A stretch of 9,295 bases of DNA from an uncultured Selenomonadaceae bacterium (lineage in GTDB: Bacteria; Bacillota; Negativicutes; Selenomonadales; Selenomonadaceae). The notes under the pieces were generated by a model. It saw nothing but the letters and a program-made list of their open reading frames with translations. It did no database searches and was not told the origin of the DNA. The position numbers were made by a program, and so were the translations under genes. Below, one piece after another: positions 1 through 6,065 of the stretch. The stretch lies in NCBI GenBank assembly GCA_905236665.1, contig CAJONF010000009.1, forward strand, positions 1 to 9,295. Direction: 5' to 3'. Every line of letters begins with the position of its first letter. The first letter of the stretch is position 1.

Positions 1-342
1 CGCCGTTGCCGCGACCAAAACTTTTTGATTCGGGAACAAATCCAAAGCCAATTTCAGCGCGGGTTCCATGCCGATTATCGGCAGAAAATATTTTTCGCGC
101 ATTTTTTTTACGGCCACGGAAGTTGCGGTATTGCACGCCACGACGATTGCTGAAACTTTTTGTGCGACGAGAAAATTAAATGCGTCATCAACAAATTTTA
201 AAACTTCTGCAGGGGATTTTGTACCATAGGGAACGTTGTCTTCATCAGCATAAAAAATAAAATCTTCGTGCGGCAAAATTTTCATCGCATGATGTAAAAC
301 ACTCAATCCGCCGATACCCGAATCAAAAAAAGCTAATTTCAT
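1..342 (-). CDS. murI: Glutamate racemase, N-terminal 114 residues (3' end outside window)
   Basis: Glutamate racemase interconverts L- and D-glutamate in the cytoplasm and so supplies D-Glu for peptidoglycan precursors. The translated 114 residues begin MKLAFFDSGIGGLSVL, the family's N-terminal signature with catalytic-site Asp7-Ser8. They continue with a VPYGTK motif (residues 37-42) and VVACNTAT (67-74), where Cys70 is the first of the two catalytic cysteines. The second cysteine lies in the missing C-terminal part; the family is usually about 260-270 residues, so somewhat under half is present. The ATG (340-342) overlaps the TGA of the upstream DUF445 gene by 4 nt (ATGA), which implies translational coupling; only a weak GGGG-type Shine-Dalgarno lies upstream. 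Recognition is by motif and is confident. The association with DUF445 genes is from context. Confidence 0.95.
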   Translation of the reverse strand, partial: MKLAFFDSGIGGLSVLHHAMKILPHEDFIFYADEDNVPYGTKSPAEVLKFVDDAFNFLVAQKVSAIVVACNTATSVAVKKMREKYFLPIIGMEPALKLALDLFPNQKVLVAATA

Positions 343-1667
343 ACGCTCAACCCCGTTGCCTTGATTAGAATAAAAATCGCAAGCCCTACGACAGATCCAA
401 CAATCGAGCCGTTAAGCCGAATCCAAATAAAATCTTGCTCCGCCTTATCGTAAACCAGGTTGTTAAGTTGTTCCTCAGTCAAACGGTCAAGCGCAGATTT
501 TGCGACGGTGCCGACCAGCGGTTGAGCATGAAGGGCGGCGCGTGCAGTCAGTTCGTCAACAAATTTTTCAAGGGCGGAGTTCACGGCGGCGTTTTCGATG
601 ATAAGGCGTAAAAATTTTGTGTATTCGTCGTTGAAAATATTTATGAGCAAAACGCCTAGGCTTTTACTTTTCAGGTTTAATTTTTTTGCGGACTGCGCCT
701 TGTCGAGCGTTTCTTCCAAGTCAACAGTCGAGATTTGGCTTTCAAGATGAATCAGCGCAAGTTCTATTGCCTCTTCGAGCGGCAAGGCTTTTGCGGCGTC
801 GATTTGAATTCGTTCGACGAGATCTTTAAATTCGGGCGTGTCACTCAGTTCAGAAATTTTTAGGCGACATTCATTAAGCGTGCGGCGGTGCAGTTGAGTA
901 TTCGCGGCGAGTTCGTCCAAAAGTTTTAAAAGTTGAACCTGCATAATCCTTGCGGCTTCCTCAAAATTCACAAGGTCGAGCATTTGCGCCAATCCCGCCA
1001 TTAAAATTGAAAAGCCGCCCATATTTTTAGTTTTCTCATTTGCATATTCTTCTAAAAGCGTTTGCAATTTGTCGCAAGTTTCAGGCTTAGCGGCAGTTCT
1101 GCGCATAGCTTTGACGATATTTATAAAAAGTTCTCTATCCTTGTCATTACGTCTGAATTGTGCGCCGAAATCGCTGATTAAATTCTGCGCGGGCAGGTCG
1201 CGAATCACTCTGCGCAATTCGTTTGAAATTTCTTTAGCGCGAGCCTCTTTGTTTTGTGCGCTTACAAATTTTTTCACGACGTTAAAAAGTTCTGTGATGA
1301 CAATTTTCCGCGTAGAATCTCTGGACAAAAATTCTATAATGCGCGGCAAGAGTTTAAAATCACCGAGCTTTTTAAAAATCGTGCGTCGCGAAAAAAATTC
1401 CTGCTGAACCATGAGCACCGACGCTTTGACAAAATCTTTTCTTCTGCGCGGCAAAATCGCCGTGTGAAACGGAAATCCCAGCGGCTTTTTAAAAAGCGCA
1501 GTCACCGCGAACCAGTCCGCTATTCCGCCGACAAGAGCCGCCTCCGTCACGAACAAAAAGCCTTCCGCCACGACATTGCCGGGGAACGTGATTTTAAATC
1601 CGATCGCCATTAAAAAGCACAGCGCGGCGCAAAGTAAAGTTGTATCGGCTTTATTCCACCTGTTCAA
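339..1667 (-). CDS. DUF445 family membrane-associated protein (copy 2 of tandem pair)
   Basis: This is a 442-residue member of the DUF445 (YjiN-like) family, whose biochemical role is not established. Visible hallmarks are two N-terminal hydrophobic stretches (about residues 9-24 and 33-58) carrying GGIADWFAVTALFKKPLG (47-64), with an HTAILP motif just after it. A long charged, helix-rich middle follows (about 75-405), then a C-terminal IRLNGSIVGSVVG motif merging into a hydrophobic anchor (about 416-437). The layout suggests a helical body tethered to a membrane at both ends. The start is TTG, supported by GAGGTG 7 nt upstream; that Shine-Dalgarno lies right after the stop of the preceding DUF445 gene, 13 nt away. 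The stop overlaps the murI start. It looks intact, and family assignment is confident, but no enzymatic function can be given. Coupling to murI hints at an envelope-related role, which is inference. Confidence 0.93.
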   Translation of the reverse strand: MNRWNKADTTLLCAALCFLMAIGFKITFPGNVVAEGFLFVTEAALVGGIADWFAVTALFKKPLGFPFHTAILPRRRKDFVKASVLMVQQEFFSRRTIFKKLGDFKLLPRIIEFLSRDSTRKIVITELFNVVKKFVSAQNKEARAKEISNELRRVIRDLPAQNLISDFGAQFRRNDKDRELFINIVKAMRRTAAKPETCDKLQTLLEEYANEKTKNMGGFSILMAGLAQMLDLVNFEEAARIMQVQLLKLLDELAANTQLHRRTLNECRLKISELSDTPEFKDLVERIQIDAAKALPLEEAIELALIHLESQISTVDLEETLDKAQSAKKLNLKSKSLGVLLINIFNDEYTKFLRLIIENAAVNSALEKFVDELTARAALHAQPLVGTVAKSALDRLTEEQLNNLVYDKAEQDFIWIRLNGSIVGSVVGLAIFILIKATGLSV

Positions 1668-1674
1668 AAATTTT

Positions 1675-1680
1675 CACCTC
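1675..1680 (-). promoter_or_regulatory. Ribosome binding site GAGGTG deciding a TTG start
   Basis: On the minus strand GAGGTG immediately follows the TGA of the upstream DUF445 gene and sits 7 nt before the TTG at 1667-1665. No in-frame ATG lies near, so this site is the main reason for accepting the TTG start of the second DUF445 gene. Confidence 0.75.
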
Positions 1681-3060
1681 TCAACGCACCATTTGCTCAA
1701 TAATCTGCGAAATGACGAACAAAAACATTCCGACAATCGCGCCGCAAACCGAGCCATTGATACGAATCATCTGCAAATCGTCTGAAACGTGCCCTTCTAC
1801 AAATTCCGTCAACTTATCGTCGCTGAACTTATCGAGCCGTTCGCGAATCATAGTAGGAATTTGCCCGCGGTATTCGTTTAGCAAATTCTCAATAAAATCT
1901 TTAATAAGTTTGTCAAATTTTCTTTGCAGTTCAATATTTTTTATGAATTCGTCAATTTTCGCGTCAACCAGAAAATCCACGGCGTCTTTCCAAATGACGG
2001 GTTTGCGTTCAATTTCAACGATACGCCCGATTAGCGGATTGGCAATCTGTTTGCGGCGAATCGTCTCCAAAATTTTCGGATCAGTCTCGCCCTTAACATT
2101 CACATCTAGCCACGTCTTGATAAAATTTTCCGCGTCGAATTTCTGCATAAATAAATTCTTAAGGTCGTCAAGAAATTTTTTCGTGTTAAGAGAACTTGCC
2201 GCGCTGTTCACGAATCCGCCAAAAGTTTTAATCATCTCGTCAGCGGCGTTAGCAGTTTCAGCGTCGACCATGCCGGTTGCGTTCAAAATTTTTTCTGCGT
2301 CGTTGATTTTTTTATCGACAGTTTCATTTAGGATATTCAAAATTTTTTCATCAGTCAAATCCATTGAAGTCAGAACAAGGGCACGCCCCGCCGAATCGCC
2401 TTCATAAGCCTCGCGCAATTCTGTAATTTTGTTTAGAATTTCTTCCTGCATATGCGGGCTTTGTAAAATCTTGTGTCCCGTGTCAAAGAGCGCGATTAAA
2501 AGTTTTCTGCTGTGCTTATCGCTGGTGACAACTTTTAAAACGGCGTCAAAAAGTTTTTGCGCATCAAGATTTTTAATTTCATATTCCAAAATCGGCGCGA
2601 TACCCTTTGAAATATTTTGCGTGTCCAGGTCATTAAAAAGTTCGCTTAAAATTTCGCGCACAAGAGTTTTAGTTTTAGCGCGTCCTTTGTTTTGCTCAAA
2701 AAAGTCGATTAAAAGTTGCGCGGTGTTTTCGTCGTGAACAGTTTCCATAATATTTTTAGTGTTGAGTAAATCACTGCCGACAAATTCTACAATGGCGTCC
2801 ATGATTCGTGCACGGTTGCGGCGTAAAATTTCCGTGTGAAAACCAATGCCCAGCGGTTTGCGAAAAAGAGCCGTGACACCGAACCAGTCCGCCATACCGC
2901 CGATTGTCGCGGCTAAAAATCCGTGATTCACCAGACCGAGAATAAAGCCGCCCGTAGCACCGGTAAGAATAAATTTTAGCGGCGAAATTTCCGGCAAAGT
3001 CGAAACTGCGCACAGTGCACTTGCCGCCAAAGTCGCCGTCGCCTTTGTTTTATTTTGCAA
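1681..3060 (-). CDS. DUF445 family membrane-associated protein (copy 1 of tandem pair)
   Basis: This is a 459-residue DUF445 protein, the first gene of the minus-strand group. Residues 7-58 contain hydrophobic segments leading into GGMADWFGVTALFRKPLG (54-71), followed by an FHTEIL motif (74-79). A long charged helical middle (about 80-425) precedes the C-terminal IRINGSVCGAIVG motif and hydrophobic tail (about 432-455). The shared ends and dissimilar middle show it is an old paralogue of the next gene rather than a recent duplicate. The start is TTG (3058-3060), placed 10 nt after a strong AAGGAGG. An ATG at 3080 reads in another frame, so it is not an alternative. The function of the family is unknown; a membrane-tethered helical protein is the most the sequence supports. 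A candidate promoter lies at 3103-3131. Confidence 0.93.
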   Translation of the reverse strand: MQNKTKATATLAASALCAVSTLPEISPLKFILTGATGGFILGLVNHGFLAATIGGMADWFGVTALFRKPLGIGFHTEILRRNRARIMDAIVEFVGSDLLNTKNIMETVHDENTAQLLIDFFEQNKGRAKTKTLVREILSELFNDLDTQNISKGIAPILEYEIKNLDAQKLFDAVLKVVTSDKHSRKLLIALFDTGHKILQSPHMQEEILNKITELREAYEGDSAGRALVLTSMDLTDEKILNILNETVDKKINDAEKILNATGMVDAETANAADEMIKTFGGFVNSAASSLNTKKFLDDLKNLFMQKFDAENFIKTWLDVNVKGETDPKILETIRRKQIANPLIGRIVEIERKPVIWKDAVDFLVDAKIDEFIKNIELQRKFDKLIKDFIENLLNEYRGQIPTMIRERLDKFSDDKLTEFVEGHVSDDLQMIRINGSVCGAIVGMFLFVISQIIEQMVR

Positions 3061-3070
3061 GAAAGTTTTC

Positions 3071-3077
3071 CCTCCTT
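3071..3077 (-). promoter_or_regulatory. Strong ribosome binding site AAGGAGG for first DUF445 gene
   Basis: The minus strand reads AAGGAGG 10 nt before the TTG at 3060. The spacing is slightly long, but it is the only good site and supports the TTG start. Confidence 0.75.
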
Positions 3078-3102
3078 CATGTAGTCTTGAATTAACGCCG
3101 CT

Positions 3103-3131
3103 ATTTTATCACGAAATGTTTTCCGTGTCTG
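3103..3131 (-). promoter_or_regulatory. Candidate promoter for the DUF445-DUF445-murI group
   Basis: Read on the minus strand, CAGACA (3131-3126) and TAAAAT (3108-3103) are separated by 17 nt. The -35 matches 4 of 6 consensus positions and the -10 matches 5 of 6. Transcription would start near 3096, giving a leader of roughly 35 nt. The call is by pattern and position only. Confidence 0.45.
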
Positions 3132-3152
3132 CGTCCTTTCAAAATTTTTTCA

Positions 3153-3189
3153 GGCAAAAATTTTTATTTTGCGCGAAAATTTTTTTGCC
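3153..3189. repeat. A/T-rich inverted repeat between divergent promoters
   Basis: GGCAAAAA (3153-3160) is matched by its exact complement TTTTTGCC (3182-3189). Inside these, TTTT (3161-3164) can pair with AAAA (3176-3179) across a 2-nt offset. It lies between the two divergent promoters, so it could be an operator, an UP-like A-tract element, or merely A/T-rich spacer. No regulator can be named. Confidence 0.4.
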
Positions 3190-3212
3190 GTTAAAAAAGT
3201 TCACAAAGCTTG

Positions 3213-3241
3213 TTGCAATGCGATTAATAGCACAGTATAAT
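3213..3241 (+). promoter_or_regulatory. Housekeeping-type promoter TTGCAA-17-TATAAT
   Basis: TTGCAA (3213-3218) and a perfect TATAAT (3236-3241) are separated by exactly 17 nt, matching the main vegetative sigma factor consensus except for two -35 positions. Transcription would start near 3248 and run into the receiver-protein gene and, with no terminator visible between genes, on through coaX, dusB and the aminopeptidase gene. The predicted leader is about 70 nt and holds the hairpin described separately. Confidence 0.75.
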
Positions 3242-3275
3242 TTTGAATCGTTAAAAAGAGTCTTGGTATTTGAGC

Positions 3276-3324
3276 GGAGGAGGTAAGGAAAGCTGTCGGG
3301 TGGTCGGCAGTTTTGAATGAAATG
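3276..3324 (+). promoter_or_regulatory. Shine-Dalgarno, hairpin and start-codon leader element
   Basis: A very strong GGAGGAGGT (3276-3284) lies 37 nt ahead of the ATG at 3322, too far for ordinary initiation. Between them, AAAGCTGTCG (3289-3298) pairs with CGGCAGTTTT (3305-3314) in an uninterrupted 10-bp stem (two G-U pairs) around a GGTGGT loop. If the stem forms, 4 nt plus 7 nt of single strand separate the Shine-Dalgarno from the ATG, close to a normal spacing. The alternative TTG start at 3313 would have its first two bases inside the stem. An attenuator reading is also possible, but only four U residues follow the stem. Confidence 0.5.
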
Positions 3325-4293
3325 ATAAGAAAAGGAACTTCGGACAGCAGAACCATAGCGACTGGCAGACCTTGCGCCGGTTGCGGAAGAATTATAAAAA
3401 GTGGCTTGTATTGCGCGAACTGTCTTGAAAAATTTCGTGAACGGGCAAAAGTTCAAGGCGAGCGCATGGAAACTTTAAAGACCAACGCTTTAAGAAAAGT
3501 TGCTGAAGACCGGCGCGAAGTTGTAATTATGATTGTCAACAGTGACGAACGCAATTTGAGCATAACTAAAATCGTTTTGGAACGTGGCTTGCCCGATTAT
3601 AAAATTTTGGCGGTGAACAATCCTTTGACCGCGATAAATACACTCGTCAGCCGCGAAATAAATCTTGTCATTTTGGACGCGGATTATAACGGTGTGGATA
3701 TGTTGCGGCGAATCCGAGAAGACGGACGATTTAAAACTATCCCCGTGATGATTATGTCCGGTTCAACACAAAGAGAACTGGTTGCAAATGTTTTTTCGCT
3801 CGGCGTGCAAGATTACGTTACTAAACCTTGCGCTCCGAAAGTTTTAGTCGGCAGAGTAAATAAAATGCTCAATGCTCAAGAAGGTGGTGCGCCCGCCGCC
3901 GCCGCTCAACAGAAAAATTCTTTCCATATTCTGCTTATCGACGATGATATTTTTGATTTGCGGCAGGAAAGAGATACGCTCAAAAACCGTCTGCCCTGCG
4001 AAATCGTCACGGCTCAAAGTGCAATGGAAGGCATGAAAATTTTGGAAAGTCAAGGCGCGGATTTAATTCTTGTCAGCTTGGATATGCCTTTTGTCAACGG
4101 GCTGAAATTTTTGTCACTTGTCATGGCTAACAATCGCTTAAAAAATATTCCCGTGATAATCATGACGGACACGCGAGATTTTTCTGTTATCAGCGAAATT
4201 AACAGATCCGACGCGGCTGGCTATGTTAGAAAACCGAACATTGCTGAGGACGGGTTGTCTTTTATTGAAGAAAAACTTCGCCGCCGCCGCTAA
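3322..4293 (+). CDS. Zinc-ribbon protein with two receiver-like domains
   Basis: This is a 323-residue protein without a recognisable DNA-binding or enzymatic output domain, so a scaffold or protein-interaction role in signalling is inferred. Residues 18-34 form a Cys-x2-Cys-x9-Cys-x2-Cys zinc-ribbon pattern (Cys18, 21, 31, 34), followed by a basic helical linker. Receiver-like domain 1 (about 67-184) keeps the phospho-acceptor Asp119, Ser146 and Lys168, but has Asn73-Ser74 where the metal-binding acidic pair belongs. An Ala/Gly-rich linker (185-199) leads to domain 2 (about 200-323). Domain 2 keeps the acidic pair Asp207-Asp208, Thr282 and Lys304, but has Ser252 in place of the phospho-acceptor Asp. 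The start is uncertain: ATG 3322 is preferred because TTG 3313 falls in the leader hairpin. It is the first gene of the plus-strand group, 27 nt before coaX. Confidence 0.85.
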   Translation: MIRKGTSDSRTIATGRPCAGCGRIIKSGLYCANCLEKFRERAKVQGERMETLKTNALRKVAEDRREVVIMIVNSDERNLSITKIVLERGLPDYKILAVNNPLTAINTLVSREINLVILDADYNGVDMLRRIREDGRFKTIPVMIMSGSTQRELVANVFSLGVQDYVTKPCAPKVLVGRVNKMLNAQEGGAPAAAAQQKNSFHILLIDDDIFDLRQERDTLKNRLPCEIVTAQSAMEGMKILESQGADLILVSLDMPFVNGLKFLSLVMANNRLKNIPVIIMTDTRDFSVISEINRSDAAGYVRKPNIAEDGLSFIEEKLRRRR

Positions 4294-4307
4294 AATAGTT
4301 AAGAGTT

Positions 4308-4323
4308 AGGAGTTGGTCACTTG
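4308..4323 (+). promoter_or_regulatory. Ribosome binding site AGGAG and TTG start of coaX
   Basis: AGGAG (4308-4312) lies 8 nt before TTG (4321-4323). The following residues, LLVIDIGNSN, match the family's very N-terminus, so the TTG is the true start despite being non-ATG. Confidence 0.8.
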
Positions 4324-5094
4324 CTTTTAGTCATAGATATTGGAAATAGTAACATAGTCATGGGCACCTACAGCGGAAAAAATCTGATGAAACATTGGCG
4401 CATTTCGACTGATAGGCAGAAGACCGGCGACGAATACGGTATGCTGATTAACGATCTGTTCCGTTATCAAGGTGTGAAAATTTCCGACGTGAAGGACATA
4501 ATTATTTCTTCCGTTGTTCCGCCACTAGTTGTTCCGCTTACAAAAATGTGCGAACGTTATTTTAAAGTCAAGCCGCTGGTCGTTGGTCCCGGCATAAAAA
4601 CCGGAATTAAACTGAACTATGAAAACCCGCGGGCTATCGGCGCAGATAGGATTGTAAACGTTGTCGGCGCATTCGAGCAATATGGCGGACCGCTGATTGT
4701 CATTGATATTGGCACGGCGACAACCTTTGATGTTGTTTCGGATAAAGGAGATTTTCTCGGCGGAGTTATCGCACCTGGCATTGTTTCCAGCGCAGAATCT
4801 CTTTTCAGTTCCACGGCTAAACTTCCGCGCATTGAGCTTGTCCCGCCAAAAAACGTCGTCGGTCACAATACGATAACTTGTATGCAGTCGGGAATTATTT
4901 TCGGCTATGTCGGGCAAATTGATACGATTGTAGAAAAAATTCGAGCGGAAATGGGCGCAGATTGGCACGCAAAAGTTATAGCGACGGGCGGCTTAGCCAA
5001 GATGATTCACCGCGAATCAAAGACCATTGACAAAATCGATCACTTCTTGACGCTGACGGGACTACGCGTTCTTCATGAGCGGAACTCACAATGA
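4321..5094 (+). CDS. coaX: Type III pantothenate kinase
   Basis: CoaX phosphorylates pantothenate with ATP, the first committed step of coenzyme A synthesis, in the cytoplasm. It belongs to the ASKHA fold and is unrelated to CoaA. The 257 residues match the usual family length. Diagnostic motifs are the N-terminal phosphate loop DIGNSN (6-11), a TGDEYG motif (35-40), GADR (107-110) with the presumed catalytic Asp109, IDIGTATTFD (128-137) forming the second nucleotide-binding loop, GGVIAPG (147-153) and GGLA (223-226). All key residues are present. The start is a TTG with a well-placed AGGAG. The last codons overlap the dusB start by 4 nt (ATGA), so the two are translationally coupled. Type III enzymes typically need a monovalent cation and resist CoA feedback; that is family knowledge, not visible here. 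Confidence 0.97.
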   Translation: MLLVIDIGNSNIVMGTYSGKNLMKHWRISTDRQKTGDEYGMLINDLFRYQGVKISDVKDIIISSVVPPLVVPLTKMCERYFKVKPLVVGPGIKTGIKLNYENPRAIGADRIVNVVGAFEQYGGPLIVIDIGTATTFDVVSDKGDFLGGVIAPGIVSSAESLFSSTAKLPRIELVPPKNVVGHNTITCMQSGIIFGYVGQIDTIVEKIRAEMGADWHAKVIATGGLAKMIHRESKTIDKIDHFLTLTGLRVLHERNSQ

Positions 5095-6065
5095 CAACGG
5101 AAGAAATTTTTAAAACGCCGATATTCCTTGCACCGATGGCGGGCGTGACGGATACGGCGTTCAGAATTTTGGTTAGGGAACTGATTGACGACGACTTTGC
5201 AAAAAAAAATCTGCTGATGTTTTCGGAAATGGTTAGCGCGGCGGGCGTTCATTATCGCAACGAAAAAACTTTGCAGATGTTGCAGACTGTGGCGGCGGAA
5301 CGACCGGTGGCGATTCAAATTTTCGGCTCCGATCCGATAATCTGCGCGGAGGCGGCGGCTTATGTCGAACAACTCGGCTCGGCCGCCGTCATTGATTTTA
5401 ATTCGGGTTGCCCCGCGCCAAAAATCGTCAAGAACGGTGAAGGTTCCGCGCTCATGAAAAATCCCGCGCTCCTGGAAAAAATTTTGTCCGCCGTAAAAAA
5501 ATCCGTTAAACTCCCAGTCAGTGTAAAAATCCGGCTCGGTTGCGATGCGATTAATGCTGTTGAAGTTGCCAAACGCGCTGAAAATGCCGGCGTCGATTTT
5601 ATTGCTGTGCATGGGCGAACGCGTGAACAATTTTATTCCGGCGTGGCGAATTGGGAAGAAATTGCCCGCGTTAAAGCCGCCGTGAAAATTCCCGTCATTG
5701 CAAATGGCGACGTTAAAGATTTTGACAGCTTAGAAAAAATTTTTAACGTGACAAAAGCTGATGGCGTGATGATTGGCAGAGCCGCGCAGGGCAATCCGTG
5801 GATTATAAATCGTTTGCTGAAATATTTTTTGTCGGGAGAAAAAATCCCGCCGCCCGCTGTCCACGAACGCGCAGAAGTTATGCGCCGCCATCTTGAGAAA
5901 ATTATTTTTTATAAGGGCGAGCGCGTCGGCGTGCAAGAAATGCGTTCTCATGCCGCGTGGTACACAAAGGGCTTGACTGGGGGCGCGGAACTCAGAAATT
6001 TGTTCAACCGCGCTAACACTGCCGAAGACTTTTTAAAAATTGTTGAGGTTATAAATGGAAGATAA
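5091..6065 (+). CDS. dusB: tRNA-dihydrouridine synthase, DusB/NifR3 type
   Basis: This FMN-dependent enzyme reduces uridine to dihydrouridine in tRNA with NAD(P)H. The 324 residues are full length. The N-terminal TIM barrel shows the FMN-site motif APMAGVTD (14-21) and NSGCPAPKIVKNGEGSALM (104-122) with the catalytic Cys107. HGRT (174-177), NGDV (205-208) and IGRAAQGNPW (228-237) complete the flavin-phosphate and tRNA-facing motifs. The C-terminal part (about 255-324) is the small helical tRNA-binding domain. The ATG overlaps the coaX stop (ATGA), with only a weak purine-rich site upstream, so translation is probably coupled to coaX. Its last 11 nt overlap the longest reading of the aminopeptidase gene. 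A coaX-dusB neighbourhood is common in Bacillota. Subtype B rather than another Dus is judged from the motif wording. Confidence 0.96.
   Translation: MTTEEIFKTPIFLAPMAGVTDTAFRILVRELIDDDFAKKNLLMFSEMVSAAGVHYRNEKTLQMLQTVAAERPVAIQIFGSDPIICAEAAAYVEQLGSAAVIDFNSGCPAPKIVKNGEGSALMKNPALLEKILSAVKKSVKLPVSVKIRLGCDAINAVEVAKRAENAGVDFIAVHGRTREQFYSGVANWEEIARVKAAVKIPVIANGDVKDFDSLEKIFNVTKADGVMIGRAAQGNPWIINRLLKYFLSGEKIPPPAVHERAEVMRRHLEKIIFYKGERVGVQEMRSHAAWYTKGLTGGAELRNLFNRANTAEDFLKIVEVINGR

Noticed and set aside
1640..2407. Open frame of 255 codons on the plus strand opposite the first DUF445 gene
   Set aside because: It is antisense to a gene with clear family motifs, is Ser/Ile-rich as expected for the complement of this coding strand, and resembles no family.
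275..3183. Many AAAATTTT palindromes (for example 275-282, 611-618, 2069-2076, 3176-3183)
   Set aside because: Most fall inside genes and arise from Lys/Asn/Ile/Phe codon use in an A/T-leaning genome; no regular spacing or position suggests a binding site.
3289..3314. Leader hairpin read as an intrinsic terminator
   Set aside because: Only four U residues follow the stem and the stem includes G-U and A-U pairs, so termination would be weak; the position between Shine-Dalgarno and start fits translation better.
5073..5630. Minus-strand open frame opposite dusB
   Set aside because: It is antisense to well-supported dusB, with unlikely composition and no family motif.
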